A stretch of DNA of 64,000 nucleotides from Caballeronia sp. Lep1P3 (GCF_022879595.1 NZ_CP084265.1:2418001-2482000); one strand, 5' to 3'; shown: positions 53,303 to 62,371, counted from the first letter of the stretch. Translations and numbers: made by a program. The notes: a model not told the origin generated them from the letters alone.

Positions 53303-53516
53303 ACTCTTCCTCTGTTTGACTGGAGAGCCAAGCTTTGGCCGCAGCGAGTTGCCGCTCCTTGTACGTCAGCACGTCCGCTCGCCGGACGCGTTGCTCTCCG
53401 TCCACGCACTGGACTGCGAGCAAATCACGGCTGGCAATCAACTCTCGCACGTGTGGCCGCGTCACAAAAAGCAGTTCTGCTGCCTCTGCAATGGAGATGA
53501 ACTCGTCGGTGGTCAT
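53301..53516 (-). CDS. Excisionase-like small HTH protein (3)
   Basis: ATG 53516 gives a 71-residue protein, MTTDEFISIAEAAELLFVTRPHVRELIASRDLLAV, another Xis/MerR-type winged helix, then a basic helix (RRADVLTYKERQLAAAKAWL) and an acidic tail. It resembles the HTH gene at 43945-44157 in length and ending (SQTE). Placed two genes from the integrase, it is the best candidate for its excision factor. Frames upstream of ATG 53516 are unlike the family. Confidence 0.65.
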   Translation of the reverse strand: MTTDEFISIAEAAELLFVTRPHVRELIASRDLLAVQCVDGEQRVRRADVLTYKERQLAAAKAWLSSQTEEE

Positions 53517-53606
53517 CGCTCCGCTCCACGGTGTAATCTCGTCACCCAATAATGTACTGCCCGCCGGGTACACTACGCGCATCAAAATCGAAGCGGATAA
53601 CCTTTC

Positions 53607-54176
53607 GTGGCAGACGGCTTGATAACCATTGGGGCAGCGGTCATTGCCGCGAGCGGGGCGCTTGCGGTTGCGTACGCCAGCAATTTTCTTGCGGAGCAGT
53701 ATCGTCGACACTTAGACAGCACCTCGTGGGCTAGCGCTCTCGCGGGTGAACTCGAGTCGCATGCCAGTGCGTTCTACCTGCTAAAGGCCGGGCTGCACGG
53801 GATGGTGCTGACCGCGAGACAAGGCAAGCCACTTCCCCTGTACAGCATGCCGATGCCCACGGACCCAATTTTTGACAGCGCGCCTGCCAAGGTGGGAGTC
53901 CTCGGCCCTGAACTAGCCGGTGAATGTGCTTACTCGTACGAGCAGTTGCGCGCGTTCCGAATCGGTATGCAGGTCATCGCCGAGCATCAGGAAAAGATGG
54001 ACCCTGACCAGATAGCTAACCGCCTGCTTTATCTGCTGCAAGTCATCGAAACCAATGAGCAGCGGCTGACCACGTTGATTCAAGCACTTTACGCATACTC
54101 AAGCGTGCGCTTTACCGAAACGCCGTCAATGGGCTGGTGGCGCACCGTGCGCCTCCGGGTCAGCGGGCGGCGTTAG
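53607..54176 (+). CDS. Membrane-anchored uncharacterised protein, 189 aa
   Basis: GTG 53607 opens with GLITIGAAVIAASGALAVAYASNFLA, one N-terminal membrane segment, followed by a cytosolic helical domain ending in a basic tail (VRLRVSGRR). The rest has no recognised domain; proteins of this outline are frequent in Burkholderiales and phages. It is divergent from the excisionase-like gene (90 bases apart) and ends four bases into the convergent integrase gene. Confidence 0.6.
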   Translation: MADGLITIGAAVIAASGALAVAYASNFLAEQYRRHLDSTSWASALAGELESHASAFYLLKAGLHGMVLTARQGKPLPLYSMPMPTDPIFDSAPAKVGVLGPELAGECAYSYEQLRAFRIGMQVIAEHQEKMDPDQIANRLLYLLQVIETNEQRLTTLIQALYAYSSVRFTETPSMGWWRTVRLRVSGRR

Positions 54177-55657
54177 TCGTCGCCCTCGTCTTCTTCATCT
54201 GCGGACGAGGGAGCGCCTGTCGTCAACTCGAACTCGAACATCTCGGCGCCCAGCCGGTCTGCCGCGAGGTCGTTCTCGTCAGGCTCCGGAGCGAGCACGT
54301 CGAGTGCTCGCGTATCGAGCATTGCATCGACCTCTTCCAGCGTCACGGTCTGCTGACGAACGTCGGCGTGCTCGTCAAGCACCACCTGCTTGACCTTTTC
54401 CGACATCGGCAACTCCCCGGCCAGCTGCCTGATGATGCTGCAGTACGCTTCCGCGTATCGGCGAAGCATTCGAGTGCTCGCCTTCGTGTAATAGCCTGTT
54501 GCCGGCGCGTCACGCATCGCGACCTTGACGCGGTGGTTCAAGAAACGTTGCGTGATGAGCGTGGTGCCGAAAAAAGATTCGGTGAAAGTTGCGCGCGTGC
54601 GACGGAATACGTACGTCGACAAGTGCGTCCCAATCTGCTTACCGATTTTCTGGTATGTCCCGCGCACGTTGTCCATCGGTCGACTCGCGTCGACACGATT
54701 CGGAAAAATGTAGGGGCTCTTGTCGTGATAAAGAGCGTGCCGACGACGGAGCACGTTTTCGATAAGCCACACTGGTAGCGGGTAATCGACAGCAGGTCCG
54801 TTTTTGAAGCCCTCGGCTTTTTCCGCGATGCGGTACACGCACTTTTCCAGGTCGAGATACTTCCACTCCATAAAGCGGATTGCTCGATGTCGGAAGCCCG
54901 TAAAAAGGAGCGTGAACATGGCATCCCGCGGCAACGGCCGTGCGTCCTGAACGGCGTACCAAACCTGCTTAATCTCGCTCGCCTCTAGCACCGCCTTTTT
55001 GTGCACCTGGGGTGGCGCAGAGACACGCACGTAGTGCCACGGATTGGGGATGATGTGGTTGTATTCAAATATGGCCTGGAGGTATCGCTTCATCAAGTTT
55101 GCTTGCGAAGGAACACCCTGCTTGTCTTTGCCGCCATTGCGAAAAACGTCTTCATATATGAACCGGCACTCTTCGTAGCCAAAAGAATTCATTAGCCGGT
55201 CAAGGTACGGACCGAAATACGCGTTTATGCACTTTTTCATCGACTTGACCGTCTCATCGCTGAGACTGTCGATTTTCACGTACTCGCCCAGTGCCCACCG
55301 CACGGTCTTCGCTGCATGTGCGGTCTTGCCGGTGCGATGCGCTGACAGCCACCGCTCGGCGAGTTCGCGTGCCGCTTTCGCGGTGTAGCCGCCCGGCCCT
55401 GCCCGCCCAATCTTTTCCTGCGTCTGCTTCGGCTTTTTCAGCTTCCCGCTCTCGTCATACTCCGGCACACCGGACTTCGCTTCGGCGATGAACGTCTTCA
55501 GCCCGGTCTTTGACACGCGCAGTGCGAAACCGACCAGCTCATTGTCGCGATATATGTAGCTCGTTTGCTCGCAATCCGGCGGAAAAATCGCGCGCTCGAC
55601 GAAAGTCTCGTTGATGTCATGAAATCTGCCGACCGGAACTACCTTTTTGCGACCCAT
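54173..55657 (-). CDS. Tyrosine recombinase (island integrase), with substituted catalytic histidine
   Basis: The 494-residue protein has an N-terminal arm-binding part, a core-binding region, and a catalytic domain with R256 in FTGFRHRAIRF, R352 in YVFRRTRATF, H375 in RFLNHRVK and the nucleophile Y389 or Y390 in APATGYY. The first box histidine is a tyrosine (Y349), a substitution tolerated in some recombinases but unusual. It lies 275 bases from the tRNA-Leu fragment, which its action probably formed. The C-terminal ~100 residues past the tyrosine form an acidic extension (EEDEGDD). Confidence 0.85.
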   Translation of the reverse strand: MGRKKVVPVGRFHDINETFVERAIFPPDCEQTSYIYRDNELVGFALRVSKTGLKTFIAEAKSGVPEYDESGKLKKPKQTQEKIGRAGPGGYTAKAARELAERWLSAHRTGKTAHAAKTVRWALGEYVKIDSLSDETVKSMKKCINAYFGPYLDRLMNSFGYEECRFIYEDVFRNGGKDKQGVPSQANLMKRYLQAIFEYNHIIPNPWHYVRVSAPPQVHKKAVLEASEIKQVWYAVQDARPLPRDAMFTLLFTGFRHRAIRFMEWKYLDLEKCVYRIAEKAEGFKNGPAVDYPLPVWLIENVLRRRHALYHDKSPYIFPNRVDASRPMDNVRGTYQKIGKQIGTHLSTYVFRRTRATFTESFFGTTLITQRFLNHRVKVAMRDAPATGYYTKASTRMLRRYAEAYCSIIRQLAGELPMSEKVKQVVLDEHADVRQQTVTLEEVDAMLDTRALDVLAPEPDENDLAADRLGAEMFEFELTTGAPSSADEEDEGDD

Positions 55658-55931
55658 GGTGGGAGAGCTGAGATTAAAGAGGCGTTCAGTTTATCAGCCA
55701 AAATCTCCTGCGTCCACGCCTCGGGCGGTGTGCGCGTTTTATTTCTTCTCAGCCTTCTCAGCATATTCTCAGCGAGGACCTGGGCATGTACCTCAAAAAC
55801 TTTGCCCAACGTATAAACATCTCCCGCGTTGAACACTGGCCAAATGCTTAATGACTCTTATTTTTTACATGAAATCAGACACTTATATTCTCGCATTTTG
55901 ATAACGCATCTCAACGAAAACACTGTCAAAT

Positions 55932-55997
55932 TAGACGCAGGAGACTCAAAATCCCCCGCCGCAAGGCGTGCCGGTTCGATTCCGGCCCTGGGCACCA
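55932..55997 (+). other. tRNA-Leu(CAA) 3' fragment, right attachment site of the island
   Basis: The 66 bases match the anticodon arm, variable loop, T-arm and 3' end of a bacterial tRNA-Leu with anticodon CAA (ACTCAAAATC at 55943-55952), including GGTTCGATTCC and an encoded CCA. The acceptor 5' strand and D-arm are missing, and the anticodon stem (GGAGA/TCCCC) has a mismatch at its third pair, so the copy is broken. It is followed by the terminator expected of a tRNA gene. The other, intact tRNA-Leu copy should lie left of the window. Confidence 0.8.
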
Positions 55998-56011
55998 GAG
56001 ATTCATGCAAA

Positions 56012-56038
56012 AAAGCCGCTCCTCGGAGCGGCTTTTTT
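56012..56038 (+). terminator. tRNA terminator retained at the island end
   Basis: AAAGCCGCTCC, TC loop, GGAGCGGCTTT, then TTTTG. An 11-bp perfect stem with T-tract, about 14 bases after the tRNA fragment. Confidence 0.8.
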
Positions 56039-56040
56039 GC

Positions 56041-56482
56041 GTTTGGGCGCTCGGCTGCGTCGAACGGTTCGGCCAGAACGACAGTGTGTAGTACATCGAA
56101 GCGCTTTGCACTGAGCCGAGCCGCGCAGAGCCGCAACTTCGTCGCAGAACGAAGAATGATGAAAGTGTCCGATCGTGCTGGCAACGGCGGCTATCGCCCG
56201 GGCAAAATTCGACTTCACGCGAAAAATGCGTTCGTTCGGTCAAAAGCAAGCCGCCAGAGCGTTTCGCCCGACGAGATGGTTGCGCGAATGTGCGTAATCG
56301 CGTAAACGTGTTTCATCGCGCATCGAAAAAATGGGTTGCCAGCGACGCTGGAAATCCCGGCGCCGGGAGCGCACACGAGGACGCTTGCCCGCGCGACAGC
56401 CGAAGCTCGGCTGTTGATGGACTGACGGTGTCGCGATTTTGCTCTGCGCGTTGCGCGAGCCATAATTCGAAACGGGTGCGAC
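56041..56482. other. Chromosomal spacer with no supported gene
   Basis: Only overlapping shadow frames are present. The AT-richer end (56,440-56,482) is the likely promoter region of the 801-residue gene. Confidence 0.4.
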
Positions 56483-58888
56483 ATGATGCAATCCCAACGT
56501 TCGCTGTCGCCGGATGCCGTTATTTGCCGCCGCTGTCACGCCATCTCGCCGGCCGACGAGGAAATCTGTCCATACTGCGGAGCCGACCGTCAGGGCGCGC
56601 TCTCCACGCGCGTGACGGACGCCGCCGCTATCGCGCCGTACCGCGACCCGCGACATCTCGTCGATCTGCGCGATTCCGGCTGGCTCACGCGGCTCGCCCG
56701 GCGCAAGACGATCGACGCATATCCCACCCTGCCCGAACCGTCCGACGCGCATCGCGAGAACGCGCCGGAGCCGAAGCCGAAACTCAATCGCAAGCGATTC
56801 GTCGTGATTGCGAGCGGCGCGGTCGTCGCCGTCGTGGCGGGCGGCTATCTGGTCGAACAGTCGAGCGTGGATTCCGGTGCGACGAGGGGAGTCACCGCGA
56901 CCGGCGCGATAGGCAACCGCACGCCGGCGATACAGGGGCGCGGCGGCGCGACCGGCGACGAAGCCGCCGCGAATGCGCTGGCGCAAGCGCCACTGGCTGC
57001 ATCGTCCGCGCTGCGTTCGACCGACGCGCTGCCGATGGCCTCGACTCAAGGCTCGCTGGACGTTACGAAACCGAAGTCGACGGAAAAAGAACGCGCTGCC
57101 ACCGCCGCAGTCGCCACGCGGTCGAACGGCGACACGGTTGCCGGACCGGTTGTTTCACAGGCGCCGTCGCTTGCGGTTCAGTCTGCGGCTGCGGTTGTCG
57201 CACAGAACTTTGCGCCGGACAGGAGTCGGGAAGCGTCCGCGGCGGTTCAATTGAAGGAACCATCGAAAGGCGCATCGGGATCGTTGGCGGCGAGTGGCGC
57301 GTCTGGGGCGCAAAGCCTCGCGAGCGCGAGCAAGCGGGAGGCATTCGCGACGGCCCGATTGCCAGATTCATTGAAAGGCGCGTCGGGCGCGAGCGGCGCG
57401 TCTGGGGCACAAAGCCTCGCGAGCGCCGGCAATCGTGAAGCATTCACGGTGGTTCACTCGCCCAATTCATCGAAGAACGCGACTGAATCGTCGGCGGCGA
57501 GCGGCGGGTCTGCTGCACAAAGCCTCGCGAGCGCCGGCAAGCGGGAGGCGTTCGTGGCGGCTCAATTGCCCGATTCATTGAAGCCCGCGTCGGAATCGTT
57601 GGCGACGAATGGCGCGTCTGGGGCGCAAAGCCTCGCGAGCGCGAGCAAGCGGGAGGCATTCGCGACGGCCCGATTGCCAGATTCATTGAAAGGCGCGTCG
57701 GACGCAAGCGGCGCGTCTGGGGCACAAAGCCTCGCGAGCGCCGGCAATCGTGAAGCATTCACAGTGGTTCACTCGCCCAATTTATCGAAGAACGCGACTG
57801 AATCGTCGGCGGCGAATGGCGCGTCTGCTGCACAAAGCCTTGCGAGTGCCAGCAAGCGGGAAGCGTCCACGGCGGCTCAATCGCCGGAACCATCGAAAGC
57901 CGCGTCCGAATCGTCGGCGGCTCGCGGCGCGTCTGCGGGACGAAGCCTCGCGAGCGCAAGCAAGCAGGAAGCGTTCACGGCGGCTCGCTCGCCCGATTCA
58001 TCGAAAAACGCGTCCGAATCGTCGGTGGCGAGCGGCGCGTCTGCTGCACAAAGCCTCGCGAGCGCCAGCAAGCGGGAAGCGTCCACGGCGGTTCGCTCGC
58101 CAGATTCATTGAAAGCCGCGTCTGAATCATCGGCGGGGAGCACCGCGTCTGCTGCACAAAACCTCGCAAGCGCCACTAACCGGAACGCGTCCGCGGCGGT
58201 TCGCCCGTCCGAATCGAAGTCCGCATCGAAGGCAATAGAGCCATCGAACGCGTCGGCTACCAGCGTAGCGGGCGGCGCGGCACCCGCCACCCAACGCATC
58301 GCGAGCGCCGCGCCGTCAGGCAAGGCGTCACCGGCAACGCCGAAAGACACGCCGAAGTCATCGACGGCAAGCGCCCCGCCTCAACGCGCGACGCCGGCCG
58401 TATCACGCGGCATCGTCGCGGTTCGGCAGGCGCTTGCGAGTCACGACCTCGCCGCCGCCCGCCGCCACTTGCGCGGCCTGAGCGCCAGCCAGCCGCACAA
58501 TCCCGAAATTCAGCAACTCGCCGCCGATGTCACCCGCGAGGAGCGCGCGCGCGATGCAGCGATGACCACCGCGCGCACCTGCGCGGTCAGCCGCGATCCG
58601 ACATGCGCCGTGCGCAACGCACGCCACGCGGTCGCGCTCGATCCTCGCAATGCGCAGGCGCAGGCGCTGCTGCGCCACACGATGTCCGCGCAAAACGACG
58701 TCAACACCACGTATTTCCGTCAAACCAGCGCGATGCCCGCGCCGCCCGTTCCGTCGATGACATTCGACGGCCGCTGGAGCGTCGCGACAAGGCACCCGCC
58801 CGCGAACAACCGCAACGACTCGTCGCGGTTCACGATTTTCGGCTGGGGCGTGCCGACGGTGTCGAAAGGACGCGGAGACGCGCATTAG
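56483..58888 (+). CDS. Zinc-ribbon membrane protein with long Ala/Ser-rich repeats and a TPR-like end
   Basis: The 801-residue protein starts with a zinc-ribbon of two CxxC pairs (ICRRCHAISPADEEICPYCGA, C14/C17 and C29/C32), has one membrane segment (RFVVIASGAVVAVVAGGYL, about 109-127), then ~400 residues of imperfect repeats such as GAQSLASASKREAF with short Ser/Ala spacers. The C-terminal ~150 residues are helical and TPR-like (ALASHDLAAARRHLRGL, DAAMTTARTCAVS). At the DNA level about 312 bases (57,297 on) recur almost unchanged from about 57,609. Function is unknown; the anchor and layout suggest an envelope-spanning organising protein. Confidence 0.8.
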   Translation: MMQSQRSLSPDAVICRRCHAISPADEEICPYCGADRQGALSTRVTDAAAIAPYRDPRHLVDLRDSGWLTRLARRKTIDAYPTLPEPSDAHRENAPEPKPKLNRKRFVVIASGAVVAVVAGGYLVEQSSVDSGATRGVTATGAIGNRTPAIQGRGGATGDEAAANALAQAPLAASSALRSTDALPMASTQGSLDVTKPKSTEKERAATAAVATRSNGDTVAGPVVSQAPSLAVQSAAAVVAQNFAPDRSREASAAVQLKEPSKGASGSLAASGASGAQSLASASKREAFATARLPDSLKGASGASGASGAQSLASAGNREAFTVVHSPNSSKNATESSAASGGSAAQSLASAGKREAFVAAQLPDSLKPASESLATNGASGAQSLASASKREAFATARLPDSLKGASDASGASGAQSLASAGNREAFTVVHSPNLSKNATESSAANGASAAQSLASASKREASTAAQSPEPSKAASESSAARGASAGRSLASASKQEAFTAARSPDSSKNASESSVASGASAAQSLASASKREASTAVRSPDSLKAASESSAGSTASAAQNLASATNRNASAAVRPSESKSASKAIEPSNASATSVAGGAAPATQRIASAAPSGKASPATPKDTPKSSTASAPPQRATPAVSRGIVAVRQALASHDLAAARRHLRGLSASQPHNPEIQQLAADVTREERARDAAMTTARTCAVSRDPTCAVRNARHAVALDPRNAQAQALLRHTMSAQNDVNTTYFRQTSAMPAPPVPSMTFDGRWSVATRHPPANNRNDSSRFTIFGWGVPTVSKGRGDAH

Positions 58889-58973
58889 GCAGCGCGCGGT
58901 GACGGCGCATCGGCAAGCGGGACGCCTCGCGTCATCGCCTTGCTAGAATGCGCGCCTCAACTCCGCTCATCCG

Positions 58974-59699
58974 ATGGACCTCGAAACCCTCCTCTTCTCC
59001 CAAGGCTTCGGGTCGCGCCGCCAATGTCGCGGCCTCGTCGCCGAAGGCCGCGTGCGTATCGGCGGCGAGCCTTGCACCGATCCCCGCGCCGACATCCCGC
59101 TGCTCACGCCGCCGCCCGCGTTCGAAGTCGACGGCCACGCGTGGACGTATCGCGAAAAGGCGTATGTCGCGCTGAACAAGCCGGCGGGCTACGAATGCTC
59201 GCGCGATCCGCAGCATCATCTGAGCGTGTTTCATCTACTTCCGCCGCAGCTTGGCGAACGCGGCGTGCAGTCGGTCGGGCGGCTCGATCAGGACACGACT
59301 GGCCTGCTTCTCCTTTCCGACGACGGCGCCTTCGTCCACGCGTTCACTTCGCCAAAACGCAAAGTGCCGAAGGTGTATCTCGCGACCGTGCGCCATCCAC
59401 TCGACGACGATCAGCTCGCGCGCCTGCGCGAAGGCGTGCTCCTGCACGGCGAAACGAAACCGAGCGCGGCGCTCGCCGCCCATCGGCGCGACGAGCGGCT
59501 GCTGGAACTCACCGTCCTCGAAGGCAAGTATCACCAGGTCAAGCGGATGGTCGCGGCGGCGGGAAACCGCGTGGAGAAGCTGCATCGCGAGCGCATCGGC
59601 GGATATGCGCTGCCCGCATCGCTCGCAGAAGGCGAATGGCGCTGGCTCGACGAGAACGACCTCGCCGCGCTGCGCATGAAAGACGGTCGCGCCGAGTAA
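58974..59699 (+). CDS. rsuA: Small-subunit rRNA pseudouridine synthase, RsuA type
   Basis: The 241-residue protein has an S4-like RNA-binding domain (residues 2-50) and the RsuA catalytic motif SVGRLDQDTTGLLLLS with D105, plus the family strings KPAGYECS and GKYHQVKRMV. It isomerises uridine at one position of 16S rRNA. The start follows a GGAC-like site. It is the first clearly housekeeping gene to the right of the island. Confidence 0.88.
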   Translation: MDLETLLFSQGFGSRRQCRGLVAEGRVRIGGEPCTDPRADIPLLTPPPAFEVDGHAWTYREKAYVALNKPAGYECSRDPQHHLSVFHLLPPQLGERGVQSVGRLDQDTTGLLLLSDDGAFVHAFTSPKRKVPKVYLATVRHPLDDDQLARLREGVLLHGETKPSAALAAHRRDERLLELTVLEGKYHQVKRMVAAAGNRVEKLHRERIGGYALPASLAEGEWRWLDENDLAALRMKDGRAE

Positions 59700-59821
59700 G
59701 CGAGTAACCGACCAAAGCGCCGGGAACACCCGCGCGCTGCGCCGCAGCATGCGTTCTGCGCGCGGCGCTCATATACTCGTCTTACGGAACCCAAAATCAC
59801 TAAAAAAAAGCAGGAGGCGTC

Positions 59822-59998
59822 ATGGTTTCCCACTCGAGCGTCGCGCTGATCGCGTTCGTGGCATTGAGCGCGTTCTTTATCGGGGTGCTGGGCGTCGTCA
59901 TGCACCGGCGTCACAAATATTCGCCGAACCTCATCGGCGCGTTGATCGGCGCGCTGCTGTGCTTCGTCCTGCTGGAGACGATTCCGTCGCTGATTTAG
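59822..59998 (+). CDS. Small two-segment membrane protein, 58 aa
   Basis: The short frame reads MVSHSSVALIAFVALSAFFIG, a loop VVMHRRHKYSPNLIG, and ALIGALLCFVLLETIPSLI: two hydrophobic segments joined by a basic loop. AGGAGG lies upstream of ATG 59822. It is too short for most gene finders and could be missed. It overlaps the convergent epimerase-like gene by four bases. The role is unknown; such proteins often regulate larger membrane proteins. Confidence 0.65.
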   Translation: MVSHSSVALIAFVALSAFFIGVLGVVMHRRHKYSPNLIGALIGALLCFVLLETIPSLI

Positions 59999-61068
59999 CG
60001 TGACGTCGGCGCCGTGCGCGTCCGAAGGAATTCGTCGATGGTCGGATAACGAAGCACGTAGCGCAGTTCGCGCTTCAGCCGCGCGTTGCAGAGACGGCGC
60101 GATTCGCGCATGAACGAGAGCGTGACCGGTTCGAGGCGCGCTTCGGCTTCCTCTCGCGCGATGCGCGGTACGCGCGGCAATCCGAACGCGTCGGCGACGC
60201 GATCGAAATAGTCGGCCATGCGCAAGTCCGTATCGTCCGATGCGTTCACCACGCGCTGCGGCCGTCCCCGCGCGAGCGCGCGAACGAGAATCGCGGCGAG
60301 ATCGTCGGCGTGAATGTGGTTCGTATAGACGTCGTCGCGTTCGATGAGCGCGGGCATCGCCCGTTCGATGCGCGCAAGCGGCAGCCGGTTGTCTGCGTAG
60401 ATGCCGGGAATGCGGACGATGGACACGCGCCAGCCGCTTTGCACGCCCGCGCGCCGCAATTGTCTTTCCGCCGACACGCGCCGCTGCGCCCGCCCGTTCT
60501 GCGGCCGCGCGGGCCGCGTCTCGTCGATGAGCGCGCCGCCGCAATCGCCGTAGACGCCTGTGGTGCTTGCATAGACGAAGCGCAGCGGGACATCGCGCGA
60601 TGTGGTTCGCGATGTGGTTCGCGATGTGGCTCGCGATGTGGTTCGCGATGTGGCTCGATTAAGGCCCTCGGGTACAATGAAAGGCAATGCACGCCGCGTC
60701 CGGTGCTTGCCAACGGCAGCCTGAACGCCCCGCGCGACCGACCGGCGGCGCGCACGCAATGCAGCGAGCAAGGCCCGCGTGCGCAGGTCCGAATCGCCGT
60801 CGCGCTGAGGCGGCGCGAGATGGATCACGCGTTCGGCGATGCCCGCGAGCCTGCGCAAGCTGCGGCGCACGTCGAGATCGCCGGCGACCGGCAGCGCGCC
60901 CGCCGCGCGCAGTTGCTCCGCGCGTTCGGGATGATGCGTGAGCGCGATCACGCGCGGCGCCGCCGCCCGCGCATGCAAGAGCGGCAGCGCGCGCAGCCCG
61001 ACATCGCCGCAACCGACGATCAGCACGCGCGCGCGGCGCAGGATTCGAGTGGCGATCATCCGATGCAT
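59995..61068 (-). CDS. Rossmann-fold epimerase/dehydratase-like protein with an inserted tandem repeat
   Basis: The 357-residue product begins with the dinucleotide site RVLIVGCGDVGLRALP and contains FVYASTTGVYGD and PIVRIPGIYADNR-like SDR motifs (the segment reads VSIVRIPGIY) and a later NHIHADDLAAIL, as in the atypical SDR family of NAD(P)-dependent epimerases (YeeZ-like). The usual YxxxK pair is not obvious. A five-copy 12-base repeat at 60597-60656 inserts (A/T)TSR repeats (RATSRTTSRATSRTTSRTTSR-like) at about residues 138-158, absent in typical members. ATG 61068 or 61059 starts it. Confidence 0.8.
   Translation of the reverse strand: MHRMIATRILRRARVLIVGCGDVGLRALPLLHARAAAPRVIALTHHPERAEQLRAAGALPVAGDLDVRRSLRRLAGIAERVIHLAPPQRDGDSDLRTRALLAALRARRRSVARGVQAAVGKHRTRRALPFIVPEGLNRATSRTTSRATSRTTSRTTSRDVPLRFVYASTTGVYGDCGGALIDETRPARPQNGRAQRRVSAERQLRRAGVQSGWRVSIVRIPGIYADNRLPLARIERAMPALIERDDVYTNHIHADDLAAILVRALARGRPQRVVNASDDTDLRMADYFDRVADAFGLPRVPRIAREEAEARLEPVTLSFMRESRRLCNARLKRELRYVLRYPTIDEFLRTRTAPTSR
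60597..60656 (+). repeat. Five 12-bp tandem repeats inside the epimerase-like gene
   Basis: The unit GCGATGTGGTTC (with C for T at position 11 in two copies) occurs five times in a row. It keeps the frame of the minus-strand gene and encodes repeated Thr/Ala-Thr-Ser-Arg or Thr-Thr-Ser-Arg units. Copy number change would alter the protein without a frameshift. Confidence 0.9.
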
Positions 61069-61143
61069 TGTATCCGCCGCTCACGAGGCGCGTTCCGCGC
61101 GTCATCGGGAAAACACCTTCACACCATCGCACGATATCGATCT

Positions 61144-62175
61144 ATGGCATTCAACGTAACGCTCCGGCAAAGCGGCCGGCAGTTTCAGGTGGAACCCGAC
61201 GAACCGGTGCTGACCGCGGCGCTGCGCCAGGGCATCGGCCTGCCCTACGGCTGCAAGAACGGCGCATGCGGCTCGTGCAAGGGCGCGGTCGTCGAGGGCG
61301 AAGTCGAGCAGGCGCCGCATTCCTCGTCGGCGCTCTCCAACGACGAAAAAACCCGCGGCATGGCGCTCTTCTGCTGCGCGACTGCGCAGAGCGACCTGAC
61401 CATCGACGTGCGCGAAGTCGCGGGCGTCGGCGACGTGCAGGTCAAGAAGCTGCCCTGCCGCGTCAATGCGATGCAGCGCAAGGCCGACGACGTCATCGAA
61501 CTGAAGCTGCAGTTGCCCGCCAACGAGCGTCTGCAATATCTCGCGGGCCAGTACATCGAGTTCATTCTGAAGGACGGCAAGCGCCGCAGCTATTCGATGG
61601 CGAGCCCGCCGCATCACGAAGGCCCGCTCGAACTGCATATCCGCCACATGCCGGGCGGCGCGTTCACGGACCACGTCTTCGGCGCGATGAAAGAGCGCGA
61701 CATCCTGCGCTTCGAAGGTCCGCTCGGCACCTTCTTTCTGCGCGACGAATCCGACAAGCCGATCGTGCTGCTCGCATCGGGTACGGGCTTCGCGCCGATC
61801 AAGGCGATCATCGAGCATGCGGTGTTCAAGAACCTCAATCGCCCGATGACGCTCTACTGGGGCGGCCGCCGCAAGAAAGACCTGTACATGATGGACCTCG
61901 CCGAGCAATGGGCGAAGGAAGTGCCGAACTTCAAGTTCGTCCCTGTGCTCTCGGAGCCGGATTTGCACGACGGATGGACGGGGCGCACGGGCTTCGTTCA
62001 TCGCGCTGTCATCGAGGATCTGCCAGACTTGAGCGCGTATCAGGTCTACGCGTGCGGCGCGCCGGTGATGGTGGAATCGGCGCAGCGCGATTTCACGCAG
62101 CATCACCGCTTGCCGGAGGACGAGTTCTACGCGGATTCGTTCACGAGCGCAGCCGATCTCGCGCATCCGGTCTGA
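61144..62175 (+). CDS. 2Fe-2S flavin reductase (CDP-6-deoxy-delta-3,4-glucoseen reductase-like)
   Basis: The 343-residue protein has a plant-type ferredoxin domain with C37, C42, C45 and C77, then a flavin-binding barrel with RRSYSMAS at 147-154 and an NAD-binding domain with LLASGTGFAPIKAI at 208-221 and a YACGAPVMVE tail. This is the three-domain layout of AscD-like/UbiB-associated reductases, which pass electrons from NADH via FAD to a 2Fe-2S cluster. The partner oxygenase or dehydrase is not seen nearby. ATG 61144 fits; a much longer upstream frame overlaps the opposite-strand gene. Confidence 0.88.
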   Translation: MAFNVTLRQSGRQFQVEPDEPVLTAALRQGIGLPYGCKNGACGSCKGAVVEGEVEQAPHSSSALSNDEKTRGMALFCCATAQSDLTIDVREVAGVGDVQVKKLPCRVNAMQRKADDVIELKLQLPANERLQYLAGQYIEFILKDGKRRSYSMASPPHHEGPLELHIRHMPGGAFTDHVFGAMKERDILRFEGPLGTFFLRDESDKPIVLLASGTGFAPIKAIIEHAVFKNLNRPMTLYWGGRRKKDLYMMDLAEQWAKEVPNFKFVPVLSEPDLHDGWTGRTGFVHRAVIEDLPDLSAYQVYACGAPVMVESAQRDFTQHHRLPEDEFYADSFTSAADLAHPV

Positions 62176-62371
62176 CGCGCCGAACCGCGATGCCGCCGGC
62201 GCGACGAGAAATTCGCCCCGGCGGTTTACACGCGGGAACGTCATAACGTATCCTTCGCGAATGATCCGAATCCTGAACGCACTTCGACGCCGCCGCTCGC
62301 CGCTTCCCTAGGGATGCCGCTGGCTCGTCATGCATTCGCGCTCGTTATGTTCGGTTCAAGCGCCAAGAATG

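Noticed and set aside
57288..58200. Repeats in the 801-residue gene as a CRISPR or mobile repeat
   Set aside because: They are in-frame protein repeats with a fixed codon phase and ordinary coding character.
59531..60544. Minus-strand frame of 337 residues
   Set aside because: Repetitive Arg/Ala composition, and it overlaps both the RsuA-type gene and the epimerase-like gene in another frame.
60310..61143. Upstream extension of the reductase frame to 60310
   Set aside because: The extra ~280 residues are Arg/Cys-rich and overlap the epimerase-like gene; the ferredoxin domain starts at 61144.
61102..62244. Long minus-strand frame over the flavin reductase
   Set aside because: It is the mirror of a GC-rich real gene; its sequence is dominated by Arg/His/Ala and has none of the motifs seen in the plus-strand frame.
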